Positions 9,158-18,214 of a stretch of 64,000 bases of DNA are shown here, in pieces. The notes beneath the pieces are model-generated. The model ran no database searches. It saw nothing but the letters and a program-made list of their open reading frames with translations, and was not told the origin of the DNA. The stretch's first letter is position 1, and each line of letters begins with the position of its first letter. Origin of the DNA: Marinobacter salarius (GTDB taxonomy: Bacteria > Pseudomonadota > Gammaproteobacteria > Pseudomonadales > Oleiphilaceae); contig CP007152.1 of the NCBI GenBank assembly GCA_000831005.1, forward strand, positions 1 through 64,000. Reading direction: 5' to 3'. A program made the translations under genes and the position numbers.

Positions 9158-9937
9158 TTACCTCACTTTGTTCAGTGATGCCTGGGGCCTGGTTTCAAAG
9201 TAGGTGTCATAGCGGCCATTTTCACGGAATATCTGCAGGCGCTTGTTGAATGCCTCTAGCAGGGCTTGTGTCCCCGGTTCGTTGGCTGGAAACAGCAGGA
9301 AGCTTTGATTCTCCAGAATGGGCTCCGGGTGGTGGGTAATCCGGCGGGCTTCCTGTGGGTCTGTTTCCCGGCGAAGAATGTAGTAGCCGACGTTGATTTC
9401 TTCCGGGAAAGCATCAATCCGGCCAAACAGCAGGCGGCGAAAATTAAGTTCCGTGGAGGCGACCCATTCCACGTTCAGAATCCCGTTCTCGATTGCACGA
9501 TCAAACTCAGGGCCGTAGCTGTACCCGATGCTTCCTCCAAGCTTAAGGTTGGCAAGGTCCTGCATCTGGTTCCATTCAATGGGCGTGTCCTTGCGGTAGA
9601 ACAGCACGAAGCGTTCGTTCATCACCGGTTCACTGTAGATAAAATCTTTCTGTCGGTCGGCGGTGTGCATCCAGATTGCAGTGGCGTTGTGCTGGCCAAT
9701 TGCGGCTTCCCGATAGGCGCGTTTCCAGGGCCGGAAGTGAAACTCCACTTTGTAACCTTCCGCAGCGAAGATGTCCCTGACCAGCCGTGCAACTGTGCCT
9801 TGACCAGGCTCGCTTTCCACGAAAAAAGGAGGCCAGTCGCCAACGCTAATGCTCAATGGTCGCTCACCATCATTCGCTAATGCCAGAGTTGACCACAACG
9901 CAACCAGCGCAACGAAATACGCTTTTAAAGCTTTCAT
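9158..9937 (-). CDS. Periplasmic solute-binding protein (SBP_bac_3-like)
   Basis: The 259-residue product starts with a Sec signal peptide (cleavage near TLALANDGE) and then has SISVGDWPPFFVESEPGQG, a typical opening of family 3 amino-acid-binding proteins where the ligand-binding lobe begins. GSIGYSYGPEFDRAI and VEWVASTELNFRRLLFGRID fit the hinge and second lobe. A longer in-frame start at 10033 would put 32 non-signal-like residues before the signal peptide, so I use the ATG at 9937. No permease or ATPase gene is adjacent, so it may serve an unlinked transporter or act as a sensor-type binding protein. It converges on the M24 gene. Confidence 0.75.
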   Translation of the reverse strand: MKALKAYFVALVALWSTLALANDGERPLSISVGDWPPFFVESEPGQGTVARLVRDIFAAEGYKVEFHFRPWKRAYREAAIGQHNATAIWMHTADRQKDFIYSEPVMNERFVLFYRKDTPIEWNQMQDLANLKLGGSIGYSYGPEFDRAIENGILNVEWVASTELNFRRLLFGRIDAFPEEINVGYYILRRETDPQEARRITHHPEPILENQSFLLFPANEPGTQALLEAFNKRLQIFRENGRYDTYFETRPQASLNKVR

Positions 9938-10029
9938 GCAATCGCCTACGCAAAGATACTGCACAAATAGGCAAGGGGATACCTTACGGACGCTTCTCCT
10001 TTTGATAGTAGACCAGGGATGATGATCCG

Positions 10030-10985
10030 TCATTCCAGCCGAATGTCACGCAGATAGAGGGTTTTGGGTTCCGGCAACGCAACCGTGAACAGAATTAGCC
10101 GTCTGATGGTCTGCATATTCATTGATCGGCTTTCGGGGGCTGCCTTGATCCTGTCGAGGTCCAGTTTGAATTGGTTGGGGCCGGGAGTCAGGGGAAGGCG
10201 AGTGTTGAAGCGGTCATTGTAGTTGTTGTCGCCCAGGTCATGCTCCATGTCGTTGATTCTCAAAATCATCGGCAATGGGTGGTCCTGAGGGTTGTACAAG
10301 TCGATGACGAGGCGGTCATAGTCGCGCCAGTCTTCGGGTAAATTGTGTAGGGAAACTCCGGAATAATGCGCTGTGGACAGGGATATCCTGAGTGCGCGCT
10401 TGTGGGCGTCTATGGCATGGTCGGTTACGGGCGCTATGACGCCATCCCAGAATGGTGAGGGATCTGGCTGGCGGAAGTCGTAGAGTGCCGGCAGCAGTTG
10501 GCTGACGTGGTACTGCTGAATGGCGACCCTTGCCGTGGCACCGATTTCGGCGGCCAGTAGCGCAGCCACGATGAGCCTCAGTGGCCAGACCACCGGCCGT
10601 GACTTCCGGGTGAGTGAGGCCCGTGGCCGCAGGGCCAGGATGGTCCATACGCCCACCTGGTTGCGTAGGATATCCTGCCAGTCCATCTGGCGGCTGGTTC
10701 CGTGTTGTAGCAGTTCGATACCGGTGCCAAGCAGGAGTACGGCAAGTGTGCTGATGCCCCAGAGAGTCCAGCCCGTCCAGATCCGCCAGGCTGAATGGCG
10801 AGGGTCAGCAGAGCAAAGAACAGAATATGCCCGAGATTCCAGGCTGATTTGAACAGCGGCCCGTCGGACCAACCGGGGCCGCCGACAAAAAACAGAGGGG
10901 CAATCAGAATCATGCCCGCAAAAGCCAGATACCGGAGTATCTGGGTATTGCGGGCGGGCCGGTACGCTGGCAGGTTTAAAGCCAT
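10030..10985 (-). CDS. VanZ-like membrane protein, interrupted by one frameshift
   Basis: The N-terminal part has several membrane segments and the VanZ-type block GTGIELLQHGTSRQMDWQDI followed by LRNQVGVW, in which ELLQ and the Asp-Asn pattern are conserved. The C-terminal half (about 150-318) is soluble and looks like a carbohydrate-binding or jelly-roll region (LPEDWRDYDRLVIDLYNP), an unusual addition to VanZ. The frame breaks at 10797-10798: one frame reads HILFFALLTL and the other HSAWRIWTGW; one extra C (GCCAT to GCCCAT) joins them. The start codon overlaps the ppiC stop (TGATG), which indicates translational coupling. The role is unknown; VanZ itself gives teicoplanin resistance but most homologues do not. 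Confidence 0.65.
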
Positions 10986-11263
10986 CAGCTCCGGCTGGTC
11001 ACTTCCAGCAGGTGGTAGCCGAACTGGGTTTTCACCGGGCCGAGCACCTTGTTCACTTCACCACTGAAAACCACCTTGTCGAATTCCGGAACCATCTGGC
11101 CCGGGCCGAAAGCGCCCAAGTCGCCGCCGTTGCGGCCTGAGGGGCAGGATGAATGTTGCTTCGCCACTTCCGCGAAGTCCTGGCCGCCTTCAATGGCTTT
11201 CTTCAGTTCTTCACATTTCGCTTCGCTGTCTACAAGGATGTGACGCGCGGTTGCCTGTGTCAT
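10985..11263 (-). CDS. ppiC: Parvulin-type peptidyl-prolyl isomerase
   Basis: This 92-residue single-domain parvulin begins with TARHILVDSEAKCEELKKAI and contains FAEVAKQHSSCPSGRNGGDLG, GQMVPEFDKVVF and QFGYHLLEV, the whole PpiC fold. There is no signal peptide, so it acts in the cytosol, catalysing cis-trans isomerisation before proline. The length equals E. coli PpiC (93 residues). It is the first gene of a two-gene unit with the VanZ-like gene and is divergent from the ABC-F gene. Confidence 0.92.
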   Translation of the reverse strand: MTQATARHILVDSEAKCEELKKAIEGGQDFAEVAKQHSSCPSGRNGGDLGAFGPGQMVPEFDKVVFSGEVNKVLGPVKTQFGYHLLEVTSRS

Positions 11264-11455
11264 GGTGTGTTTCCTTTTTTCGAATGAGGATCATGTTGCG
11301 ATCACCGAGGGTGAAATGCTGCCCGCACTGGGCCGTTGAGGCAAGCGCTTTTTATCCGTGTTTCTGCTGTCTCACGGTTTTGGCCACAAACCTGTACAAT
11401 GCCGGCTTTTCCTTCGCCGGCCCGTGCCCGGTCTTCACTCTCAGCAGGTCTATTC

Positions 11456-13041
11456 TTGATATCCACCGCGAACATTACCATGCAGTTCGGGGCCAAACCC
11501 CTTTTCGAAAATGTGTCCGTCAAATTCGGCAATGGCAACCGCTACGGTCTGATCGGCGCCAATGGCTGCGGCAAGTCCACGTTCATGAAAATCCTTGGCG
11601 GCGACCTGGAACCGTCGGCCGGCCAGGTCATGGTGGACCAGAATCAGCGGCTGGGTAAGCTGCGCCAGGACCAGTTTGCCTACGAGGACTGCTCGGTGAT
11701 TGATACGGTCATTATGGGCCACGAAGAGCTCTGGCGTGTAAAAGCCGAGCGTGATCGTATCTACTCGCTCGCTGAAATGAGCGAGGAAGACGGCATGGCC
11801 GTGGCGGACCTGGAAGTGCAATTCGCCGAGATGGACGGCTATACCGCCGATGCCCGCGCTGGCGAACTGCTGCTGGGCCTGGATATTCCCCTGGAACAGC
11901 ACAACGGCCCCATGAGCGCTGTTGCGCCGGGCTGGAAACTGCGTGTTCTGCTGGCCCAGGCGTTGTTCTCTGATCCTGATATCCTGCTTCTGGACGAGCC
12001 CACCAACCATCTGGACATCAATACCATTCGCTGGCTGGAAAACATCCTGGTGGCTCGCAACAGCACCATGATCATTATTTCCCACGACCGCCACTTCCTG
12101 AACAGCGTGTGCACACACATGGCGGATCTGGATTATGGCGAGCTTCGGCTGTTCCCTGGCAATTACGACGAATACATGACCGCTGCCACCCAGGCCCGCG
12201 AGCGCATGCTGTCGGATAACGCAAGAAGAAAGCCCAGATTGCCGAGTTGCAGCAGTTTGTCAGTCGCTTTTCCGCCAACGCTTCCAAAGCCAAGCAGGCA
12301 ACCTCCCGCGCCCGTCAGATCGACAAGATCCAGTTGGAGGAGGTCAAACCGTCCAGTCGGGTAAGCCCGTTCATCCGGTTTGAGCAAACCAAGAAGCTGC
12401 ATCGACAGGCGGTAACGCTGAAGGAATTTACCAAGGGCTTCGATGGCAAGCCCCTGTTCGACAAAATGAACCTTCAGATCGAAGCGGGTGAGCGAGTGGC
12501 CATCATCGGGCCCAACGGCATTGGCAAAACCACTCTGATGCAGTGTATGGCCGGCGCCATGACGCCTGACAGCGGCGATGTTAAGTGGACCGACAGTGCC
12601 CAGGTCGGCTACTACGCCCAGGATCACGGCGCCGACTTTGATGAGGACATGGATCTGACCGAGTGGATGTCGCAATGGACCACCGGCGGAGAACAACTGG
12701 TTCGGGGAACCCTCGGCCGCATGTTGTTCTCAGGGGATGATATCGGTAAATCGGTGAAGGTCATTTCGGGCGGAGAGCAGGGCCGTATGCTGTTCGGTAA
12801 GCTGATCCTGGAAAAGCCCAACGTCATGCTGATGGACGAGCCCACCAACCACCTGGACATGGAATCCATCGAGGCCCTGAACCTGGCGCTGGAAAATTAC
12901 CCGGGCACGCTGGTGTTTGTCAGCCATGACCGGGAGTTCGTGTCATCCCTTGCCACCCGAATTATTGAACTGAAGGCCGACGGCATAACCGACTTCAGCG
13001 GCAGTTACGATGACTACCTGCGAAGCCAGGGTTATGTCTGA
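11456..13041 (+). CDS. ybiT: ABC-F family ATPase (YbiT type), interrupted by one frameshift
   Basis: Two ABC cassettes lie in one soluble chain without membrane domain. The first has GANGCGKST and [13 protein letters not shown] with the degenerate signature region VAPGWKLRV; the second has [17 protein letters not shown] and DEPTNHLD. Between them is the basic ABC-F linker with [20 protein letters not shown]. Near-identity in order and length with E. coli YbiT (530 residues) is clear. I place the start at TTG 11456, because the translation [12 protein letters not shown] aligns with the YbiT N-terminus; longer starts add unrelated sequence. The frame breaks at 12221-12222, and GCAAG to GCCAAG restores [17 protein letters not shown] proteins bind the ribosomal E site and regulate or rescue translation. 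Confidence 0.9.
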
Positions 13042-13937
13042 TCGCTTTCGTCCAGGCGAGCCAGCAGGGTATTGATCGCCCCCGCAAACTCAACCGGTGA
13101 GTCTTCCTGCAGGAAGTGTCCGCCGGTGAGAGTGGTGTGGGGCTGGCCCTTTGCGCCGGGAATTCTCTCCTGCATATAACGGTCGCCGCCCCGGGTGATC
13201 GGGTCGCCGTTGCTGAAAGTGGTCAGGAACGGCTTCTTCCACTGCTCCAGAACCTTCCAGGCCTCGCGATTGGCTTCGCTGGCAGGGTTGTCCGGTGTCA
13301 CCGGCACCAGTTTCGGAAAAGCGCGAGCACCGGCCTTGTACTTCTTGTTGGGGAATGGCGCATCGTAGGCACGACGCTCGTCGGGCCCCAGGGTGCGAAA
13401 GCTTCCGGTATTGATAATGCGGGCAATGGGAAACCAGGGACTGTACAGCGCGAAGTTCTTCCACAACTGGAACGCTTTTGGCACGGGCTGGTCGCCGGTA
13501 GCAGCATGCCATTACCCACAACGATGGCTCGGAACCGCTCCGGATTTTCCGCTCGCCAGTCTCAGGCCGAGAAGAGATCCCCAGTCCTGGCATACGAGGG
13601 TGATGTTCTGCAGGTCAGTCTGTTCCAGAAACGCCTGCATCCAGTCCATATGGCTCTGGTAACTGTACGCGTTGATATCCGTGGGTTTGTCGGATTTGCC
13701 AAAACCGATCAGGTCTGGCGCGATCACCCGGTGCCCTGCCGCTGCACAGATGGGAATCATGTGGCGGTAGAGGTACGACCAGGAAGGTTCGCCGTGCATC
13801 ATCAGCACCGGGCTGGCGTCCGAGGGGCCTTCATCGACGTAATGCATGCGCAGTCCTTCGACCTCCACGTAGTGAGGGGCGAAGGGATAATCCAACAGGC
13901 GTTCAAATCGTTTGTCAGGTGTTCGCAGCGCGTTCAT
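13032..13937 (-). CDS. Haloalkane dehalogenase (alpha/beta hydrolase), frame broken twice
   Basis: The chain shows the haloalkane dehalogenase hallmarks: [13 protein letters not shown] (HGxPSW oxyanion motif), [15 protein letters not shown], and the nucleophile elbow [11 protein letters not shown], with Asp as nucleophile followed by the halide-binding Trp. The catalytic His lies in GGHFLQED near the end. The cap region includes [20 protein letters not shown]. The frame shifts near 13549-13551 (one extra G or two lost bases) and shifts back near 13492-13495 (GGCG to GGCCG in the coding strand). The repaired protein has about 302 residues, the normal length. It hydrolyses carbon-halogen bonds of haloalkanes; many marine bacteria carry such genes. 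Its 3' end overlaps the ABC-F gene by 10 bases, convergently. Confidence 0.88.
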
Positions 13938-14102
13938 CGTGTTCTCCGGCAGCCATCGGTCACGGAATTATTGTAAGCTTGCTTAACGTATCATGACTTG
14001 CGCTGGCTGTGTCGGTCCTTTCAGGTCCTTTTCAGTCTTGTTCGGCGCTCGGGCAGCATTTTCGCCATCCTTTCCCCGCTTTTAACGTATGGGAGTTTCA
14101 AC

Positions 14103-14651
14103 TTGGAGTGTAATACCGTTCTGGCCGCCACGCGGCGGTGGGTGTCAGAGGTGGTCATTGGTCTCAACTTGTGCCCGTTTGCCCGTCGGGAGTTGGTGAA
14201 TGAGCGCATTCGATTTGTGGCGACGGATGCCAACTCGGAGGAGGGGCTGTTAACTGCACTGCAGGAAGAAATGATGCATCTGGACCAACATCCGGAGGTT
14301 GAGACAACGCTGCTTGTGCATCCCGACGTGCTGACGGACTTTATGGACTACAACGATTTTCTCGACGCAGCCGACGGCCTTCTTGTGCATCTCGAGCTGG
14401 ACGGGGAGTATCAGATTGCCAGTTTTCATCCCGACTATCAGTTTGGCGGCACCAGTGCGGCTGACGCCGAAAATTACACCAATCGCTCTCCTTACCCGAT
14501 GCTGCACCTGCTGAGGGAACGCAGCCTTGAGCGTGCCATCGCCGGCTATCCCGGAACAGAATCGATACCGGAGCAGAACGTTGAGCTAATGAATCGATTG
14601 GGTGCAGACCACATGCGCAACCTGCTTATCCGGACTTTGTCCCCCGGATAA
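14103..14651 (+). CDS. DUF1415 family protein
   Basis: The 182-residue product has VLAATRRWVSEVVIGLNLCP near its start and LHLLRERSLERAI and NRLGADHMRNLL further on, which are the conserved blocks of DUF1415. The short phrase NLCPFA with its Cys is strongly conserved in the family. No signal peptide is present. The start is the TTG at 14103, supported by GGGAG eight bases upstream; a longer in-frame extension to 13998 adds non-conserved residues. It is divergent from the dehalogenase. Function is unknown. Confidence 0.8.
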   Translation: MECNTVLAATRRWVSEVVIGLNLCPFARRELVNERIRFVATDANSEEGLLTALQEEMMHLDQHPEVETTLLVHPDVLTDFMDYNDFLDAADGLLVHLELDGEYQIASFHPDYQFGGTSAADAENYTNRSPYPMLHLLRERSLERAIAGYPGTESIPEQNVELMNRLGADHMRNLLIRTLSPG

Positions 14652-14781
14652 GAGCTCTGACGGGTAATGAATCGCTCAACTGTTATGGTCAAAAAACCAC
14701 ACTTCTGAATCTGTTTCACTGGCGGCCCACTTTGTAGGATTGACGAGTAACGAATCGGTAACAGGGAACTCGGCAGGGAAC

Positions 14782-15396
14782 ATGGAAATCGTATTAAGCG
14801 TATTGCTCTTCGCGCTGGTGTCGACGGTAACGCCAGGCCCGAACAACATCATGATCATGACATCGGGCGTCAATTTCGGGGTGTGGCGAACGCTACCTCA
14901 CTACCTGGGTATCTGCTTTGGTTTTCCCGCCATGGTGGTAGCGATCAGCCTGGGCCTGGGGAAAGTGTTTGAAGCATTTCCGCAGTTACACCTGGTGATC
15001 AAGGTTCTTGGTATAACCTATTTGCTGTATCTCGCCTGGCGAATCGCGACCACAGCCACAGAGATCGACGGTGAGAAAACCAGCAAGCCGTTGTCGTTCC
15101 TTCAGGCGGCGGCCTTCCAGTGGGTGAATCCCAAAGCCTGGGTCATGGCGGTTGGCGCTTTGGCGACTTTCACCACGGTCAGTAGTGGCGAGGTGCTGCA
15201 GCAGTCGTTCTGGATCGGGCTGACCTTTTTGCTGGTCAGCGTGCCCTGTGTCGGTAGCTGGATGCTTGGGGGGGCAGGATTGCGGAAATTGTTGCGCAAG
15301 CCGTTATATCGAAGGATGTTCAACTGGAGCATGGGCGCGCTGCTTGCGCTGTCGGTAATTCCCATGCTCTCGGTGGAAACCGCAAAGCTGGTCTAG
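14782..15396 (+). CDS. LysE-family amino-acid exporter (RhtB type)
   Basis: The 204-residue protein has six hydrophobic segments and the family signature STVTPGPNNIMIMTSGVNFG near its N-terminus (positions about 14-33), plus FQWVNPKAWVMAVG in the middle. It should export small amino acids or their derivatives by the proton motive force. The start ATG at 14782 follows CAGGGAAC; an upstream in-frame ATG at 14740 would prepend polar residues before the first membrane helix. It ends at a hairpin shared with the convergent ohr gene. Confidence 0.85.
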   Translation: MEIVLSVLLFALVSTVTPGPNNIMIMTSGVNFGVWRTLPHYLGICFGFPAMVVAISLGLGKVFEAFPQLHLVIKVLGITYLLYLAWRIATTATEIDGEKTSKPLSFLQAAAFQWVNPKAWVMAVGALATFTTVSSGEVLQQSFWIGLTFLLVSVPCVGSWMLGGAGLRKLLRKPLYRRMFNWSMGALLALSVIPMLSVETAKLV

Positions 15397-15403
15397 CCGG
15401 TTC

Positions 15404-15432
15404 CTGACAGCGGGCAGGTAGCCCGCTGTCAG
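15404..15432. terminator. Putative bidirectional hairpin terminator
   Basis: A perfect 12-base inverted repeat, CTGACAGCGGGC and its complement, flanks a 5-base loop between the convergent LysE and ohr genes. There is no long T-run, only ATTT after the stem, so Rho-independent termination is plausible but weak. Confidence 0.55.
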
Positions 15433-15457
15433 ATTTCGGTGATCGACCAGGTCGATA

Positions 15458-15885
15458 TCAATCCACCCGGGTCAATGTCACATCGATGTTGCCACGGGTG
15501 GCGTTGGAGTAGGGGCACACCTGGTGAGCTGCATCGATCAGCTGCTTGGCCTGTTGATCGTCCATGCCCGGCAGAGAGATTTTCAGTTCCACCTCGATCC
15601 CGAAGCCTCCGGGAATCTGCCAATGCCGACTACACCCTCAATAGACGCATCTTCTGGCATGGGAAGCTTGTCCCGGCCAGCGACGAATTTCATGGCACCG
15701 ATGAAGCACGCAGAATAACCAGCCGCGAACAACTGCTCCGGGTTGGAGCCTTTGCCGCCGGCACCACCCATTTCTTTCGGTGTTGTCAGCTCAACATCGA
15801 GGACGCCGTCTGAGGAGATGGCACGGCCGTCACGGCCGCCGGTAGCTTCTGCTGACGCGCGATAAACAACCTGTTCAATAGACAT
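15458..15885 (-). CDS. ohr: Organic hydroperoxide resistance protein, interrupted by one frameshift
   Basis: The protein belongs to the OsmC/Ohr family. The two redox cysteines are visible: one in [12 protein letters not shown] (near residue 60) and one in the C-terminal [16 protein letters not shown]. It reduces organic hydroperoxides in the cytosol using lipoylated proteins as reductant. The frame breaks at 15618-15621; GGCAG to GGCCAG restores [17 protein letters not shown] and gives 142 residues, the expected length. The C-terminal part is read in a second frame to the stop at 15458-15460. No OhrR gene is adjacent, but a palindromic site lies upstream (15955-15997). Confidence 0.88.
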
Positions 15886-15954
15886 GTTTTCGACTCTCCT
15901 TCGTGCGCATTACAACGCATCGTGTGTTGATGACTTCATTTCGCCTTTAATGGT

Positions 15955-15997
15955 TGCACAAAATTAAATTTTGCACAATGCAAATAGAATATTGTGC
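15955..15997. promoter_or_regulatory. Overlapping palindromes, candidate MarR/OhrR-type operator
   Basis: Two dyads overlap in an AT-rich stretch between ohr and the sirtuin gene. TGCACAAAATT and AATTTTGCACA (15955-15965 and 15967-15977) form an almost perfect palindrome. GCACAAT at 15973-15979 and ATTGTGC at 15991-15997 form a perfect 7-base pair 11 bases apart. OhrR and other MarR proteins bind AT-rich dyads of this kind next to ohr. The assignment is inferred from position and shape only. Confidence 0.4.
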
Positions 15998-16084
15998 CCT
16001 CATCAGAATCTTTTCCGGTTGTTACCATTGGCAGCGGTGGATTTGCTCCCTAAAGTAGAGGAGTTCCCAACGAGTGTGAGTGTG

Positions 16085-16975
16085 ATGCCTGTCATTCAAA
16101 AACCTGTTAAAGGCGTAACAATGCCGGCCGCTGACCAGCCACTGGAGCTGCATTCTCCCGAGCAGGCGGGGGCCATGCTGGCGGAATTCATCCACCGGCA
16201 TCCTGGCCTGATGATATTGACGGGAGCCGGCGTCAGTACCGATTCCGGCATTCCTGACTATCGGGATGGCGATGGCGCGTGGAAGCGCAAACAACCGGTC
16301 CAGCATCAGGACTTTATGACGAGCACGATGGTTCGTCAGCGTTATTGGGGACGAAGCCTCATTGGTTGGCCAATCATTCGCAACGCCAGGCCCAACATCG
16401 CGCATCATCGTGTTGCCGAGTTGGAGCTTCGCCGCTACAGCCGCCTGCTTGTCACCCAGAATGTGGATCGCCTGCATCAGCAGGCGGGTAGCCGTTCGGT
16501 AACCGATTTGCACGGCAGGGCAGACGAGGTTGTCTGCATGGATTGCGGATATCGCTGCAAGCGGGACGAGGTCCACGAGCGTTGCGCGGACATGAACCCG
16601 ACTTTTGGGCACTATTCCGCCGGTGCCGCGCCGGATGGTGATGCCGATCTGGAAGTGGACTTTTCTGAGTTTCGCATCGCGGACTGTCCCTGTTGCGACG
16701 GCATTCTGAAACCGGATGTGGTGTTTTTCGGCGACTACGTGCCCACAGACCGGGTGACGTCCACACTGGACACGCTCAAGACGTGTGATGGCCTGTTGGT
16801 GATCGGCTCTTCGCTGATGGTCTATTCCGGATTTCGATTTTGTCGCTATGCCAAGGAATGGGGTAAACCCATGGCGACACTGAACCTGGGGCGTACCCGT
16901 GCCGATTCACTGGTGGACCTGAAGCTTAACGCGGGTATCAGTGACACCCTGGCCTACACCCTCGGCCAGCTCTGA
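16085..16975 (+). CDS. Sirtuin (NAD-dependent protein deacylase, class II-like)
   Basis: The NAD-binding Rossmann fold is clear: MILTGAGVSTDSGIPDYRDG, TQNVDRLHQQAGS with the NVD nicotinamide motif, and the catalytic His in DLHGRADEV. The zinc cysteines are in VCMDCGYRC and CPCCDGILKPDVVFFGD. The form with PVQHQDFM and a large small-domain insertion is like class II (SIRT4-like) sirtuins of proteobacteria rather than CobB. It removes acyl groups from lysine using NAD. Length is 296 residues from the ATG at 16085; the ATG at 16121 is nearly as good (AGGCGT before it). Transcribed divergently from ohr. Confidence 0.85.
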   Translation: MPVIQKPVKGVTMPAADQPLELHSPEQAGAMLAEFIHRHPGLMILTGAGVSTDSGIPDYRDGDGAWKRKQPVQHQDFMTSTMVRQRYWGRSLIGWPIIRNARPNIAHHRVAELELRRYSRLLVTQNVDRLHQQAGSRSVTDLHGRADEVVCMDCGYRCKRDEVHERCADMNPTFGHYSAGAAPDGDADLEVDFSEFRIADCPCCDGILKPDVVFFGDYVPTDRVTSTLDTLKTCDGLLVIGSSLMVYSGFRFCRYAKEWGKPMATLNLGRTRADSLVDLKLNAGISDTLAYTLGQL

Positions 16976-17028
16976 CTCTTCGGCATCTACCTATACGCAT
17001 CTGAAGCTGGTTTCATTAGCTTGCTTAG

Positions 17029-17772
17029 ATGAACGTTCATACATATTCCTACCAGCTTCAACCCGAAAAAGTCCGCGCGGAGTTTTTCCGGCTTCTTCCC
17101 ATCTCGTTATTTGTGGTGGCCTTTGGTGCTGCCTTCGGATTGGCGGCCATCCAGAAAGGATTGGAGCCACTGCAAGCGATACTCATGAGCACCACGGTAT
17201 TTGCGGGCGCTTCCCAGTTTGCCGCTGTCGATATGTGGGGTAGCGAGGTGTCGCTGATTCCTTTGATGGCCGTCGTGTTCGCCATTAATTCCCGCCATCT
17301 GCTGATGGGGGCCTCCCTGTACCCCATGCTCAGGGATGTGTCCCCGGGTCGGCGCTATGGCTTACTGCTGCTCCTGACCGACGCCAACTGGGCCGTGTCC
17401 GCGCAGGAATACCAGAGTGGTAAACGGAACCTGGAGGTTATCCTCGGCGGTGGTCTTGTTCTGTGGGTGGCGTGGATTATCGGAACCTGGCTGGGGGTTT
17501 ACTTCGGTGGCCTGCTGCAGAATCCCAAGTCTCTGGGCCTGGATATGGTGCTGGGTTGCTTCCTGCTGGCCATGGCACTCGGCGGCAAAAAATCCCCCCG
17601 AACCCTTGTGGCCTGGACCGTCGCGGCAACCTCATCGCTGGCCGCCTGGAAATGGCTACCGCCCAATACCCACGTGGTTGTCGGTGCGTTGGCAGGTGGC
17701 GCTATTGGTTTTTTCTGGATGGAAAAGAAGACTGAAGCACCGGAATCTGTTGAAGAGGGACGTTCATCATGA
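17029..17772 (+). CDS. azlC: AzlC family branched-chain amino acid export subunit
   Basis: The 247-residue membrane protein carries FGAAFGLAAIQKGLEPLQAI and TTVFAGASQFAAV, typical of AzlC, and then INSRHLLMGASL, another conserved block. It is the large subunit of an AzlCD pair that exports branched-chain amino acids or analogues. The next gene starts inside its stop codon (ATGA), so the two are translationally coupled. The C-terminus after residue 230 is Glu/Lys-rich and probably cytosolic. Confidence 0.88.
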   Translation: MNVHTYSYQLQPEKVRAEFFRLLPISLFVVAFGAAFGLAAIQKGLEPLQAILMSTTVFAGASQFAAVDMWGSEVSLIPLMAVVFAINSRHLLMGASLYPMLRDVSPGRRYGLLLLLTDANWAVSAQEYQSGKRNLEVILGGGLVLWVAWIIGTWLGVYFGGLLQNPKSLGLDMVLGCFLLAMALGGKKSPRTLVAWTVAATSSLAAWKWLPPNTHVVVGALAGGAIGFFWMEKKTEAPESVEEGRSS

Positions 17773-18091
17773 CGGTTGAAACCACGGTTGCTGGCACTCT
17801 GGCCTGATCGCCATCATGACGCTTGTCACCCTGGCGACTCGCTTCGGCGGTGTGTTCCTGATGTCGTTCGTAACGATCAACCCCCGCATCGAAAGCTTCA
17901 TCAACACCATGGCCAGTTCGGTGCTGATCGCGATCATCGTTCCCATGGCGGTAAGCAGCGATGCGGGCTCATTGGCAGCGCTGGTTGTCACCGCCATCAT
18001 CATGCTCGCCACGAAAAAGCCCCTACCCGCTATCGCAGCCGGTATTGCCAGTGCGGGGTTGGTCCGTTACCTAGGAATCACAGCACTGTAA
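17769..18091 (+). CDS. azlD: AzlD family transporter subunit, interrupted by one frameshift
   Basis: The start at 17769 overlaps the azlC stop by four bases. The first frame reads MTVETTVAGTLA and stops; the rest (LIAIMTLVTLATRFGGVFLM and SAGLVRYLGITAL) continues in the next frame. Adding a single C at 17802-17804 (GCCTG to GCCCTG) restores a 107-residue protein with three or four hydrophobic helices, the normal AzlD size. It is the small subunit working with AzlC. The gene ends 20 bases before the inverted-repeat element at 18111. Confidence 0.82.
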
Positions 18092-18110
18092 GACGATTTG
18101 CCAATCAGGA

Positions 18111-18214
18111 CGGGGCAGGAACGGTCTCCCAAAAATGTGCGGAGCCATGGATGGCGGAGCCCAAGCGTACATGGACGTATTCACAGCGTTTTTTGGGAGA
18201 CCGTTCCTGCCCCG
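18111..18214. repeat. Inverted-repeat element with perfect 25-base arms (REP/MITE-like)
   Basis: The arms 18111-18135 and 18190-18214 are perfect reverse complements over 25 bases (they contain GGCAGGAACGGTCTCCC and its complement). The 54-base centre carries short direct repeats, GCGGAGCC at 18139-18146 and again at 18154-18161. The unit overlaps the 3' end of the DUF3750 gene on the minus strand and supplies its last residues and stop. The size and structure resemble repetitive extragenic palindromes or small non-autonomous elements. No second copy is visible in this window, so its repeated nature is inferred from form only. Confidence 0.6.
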
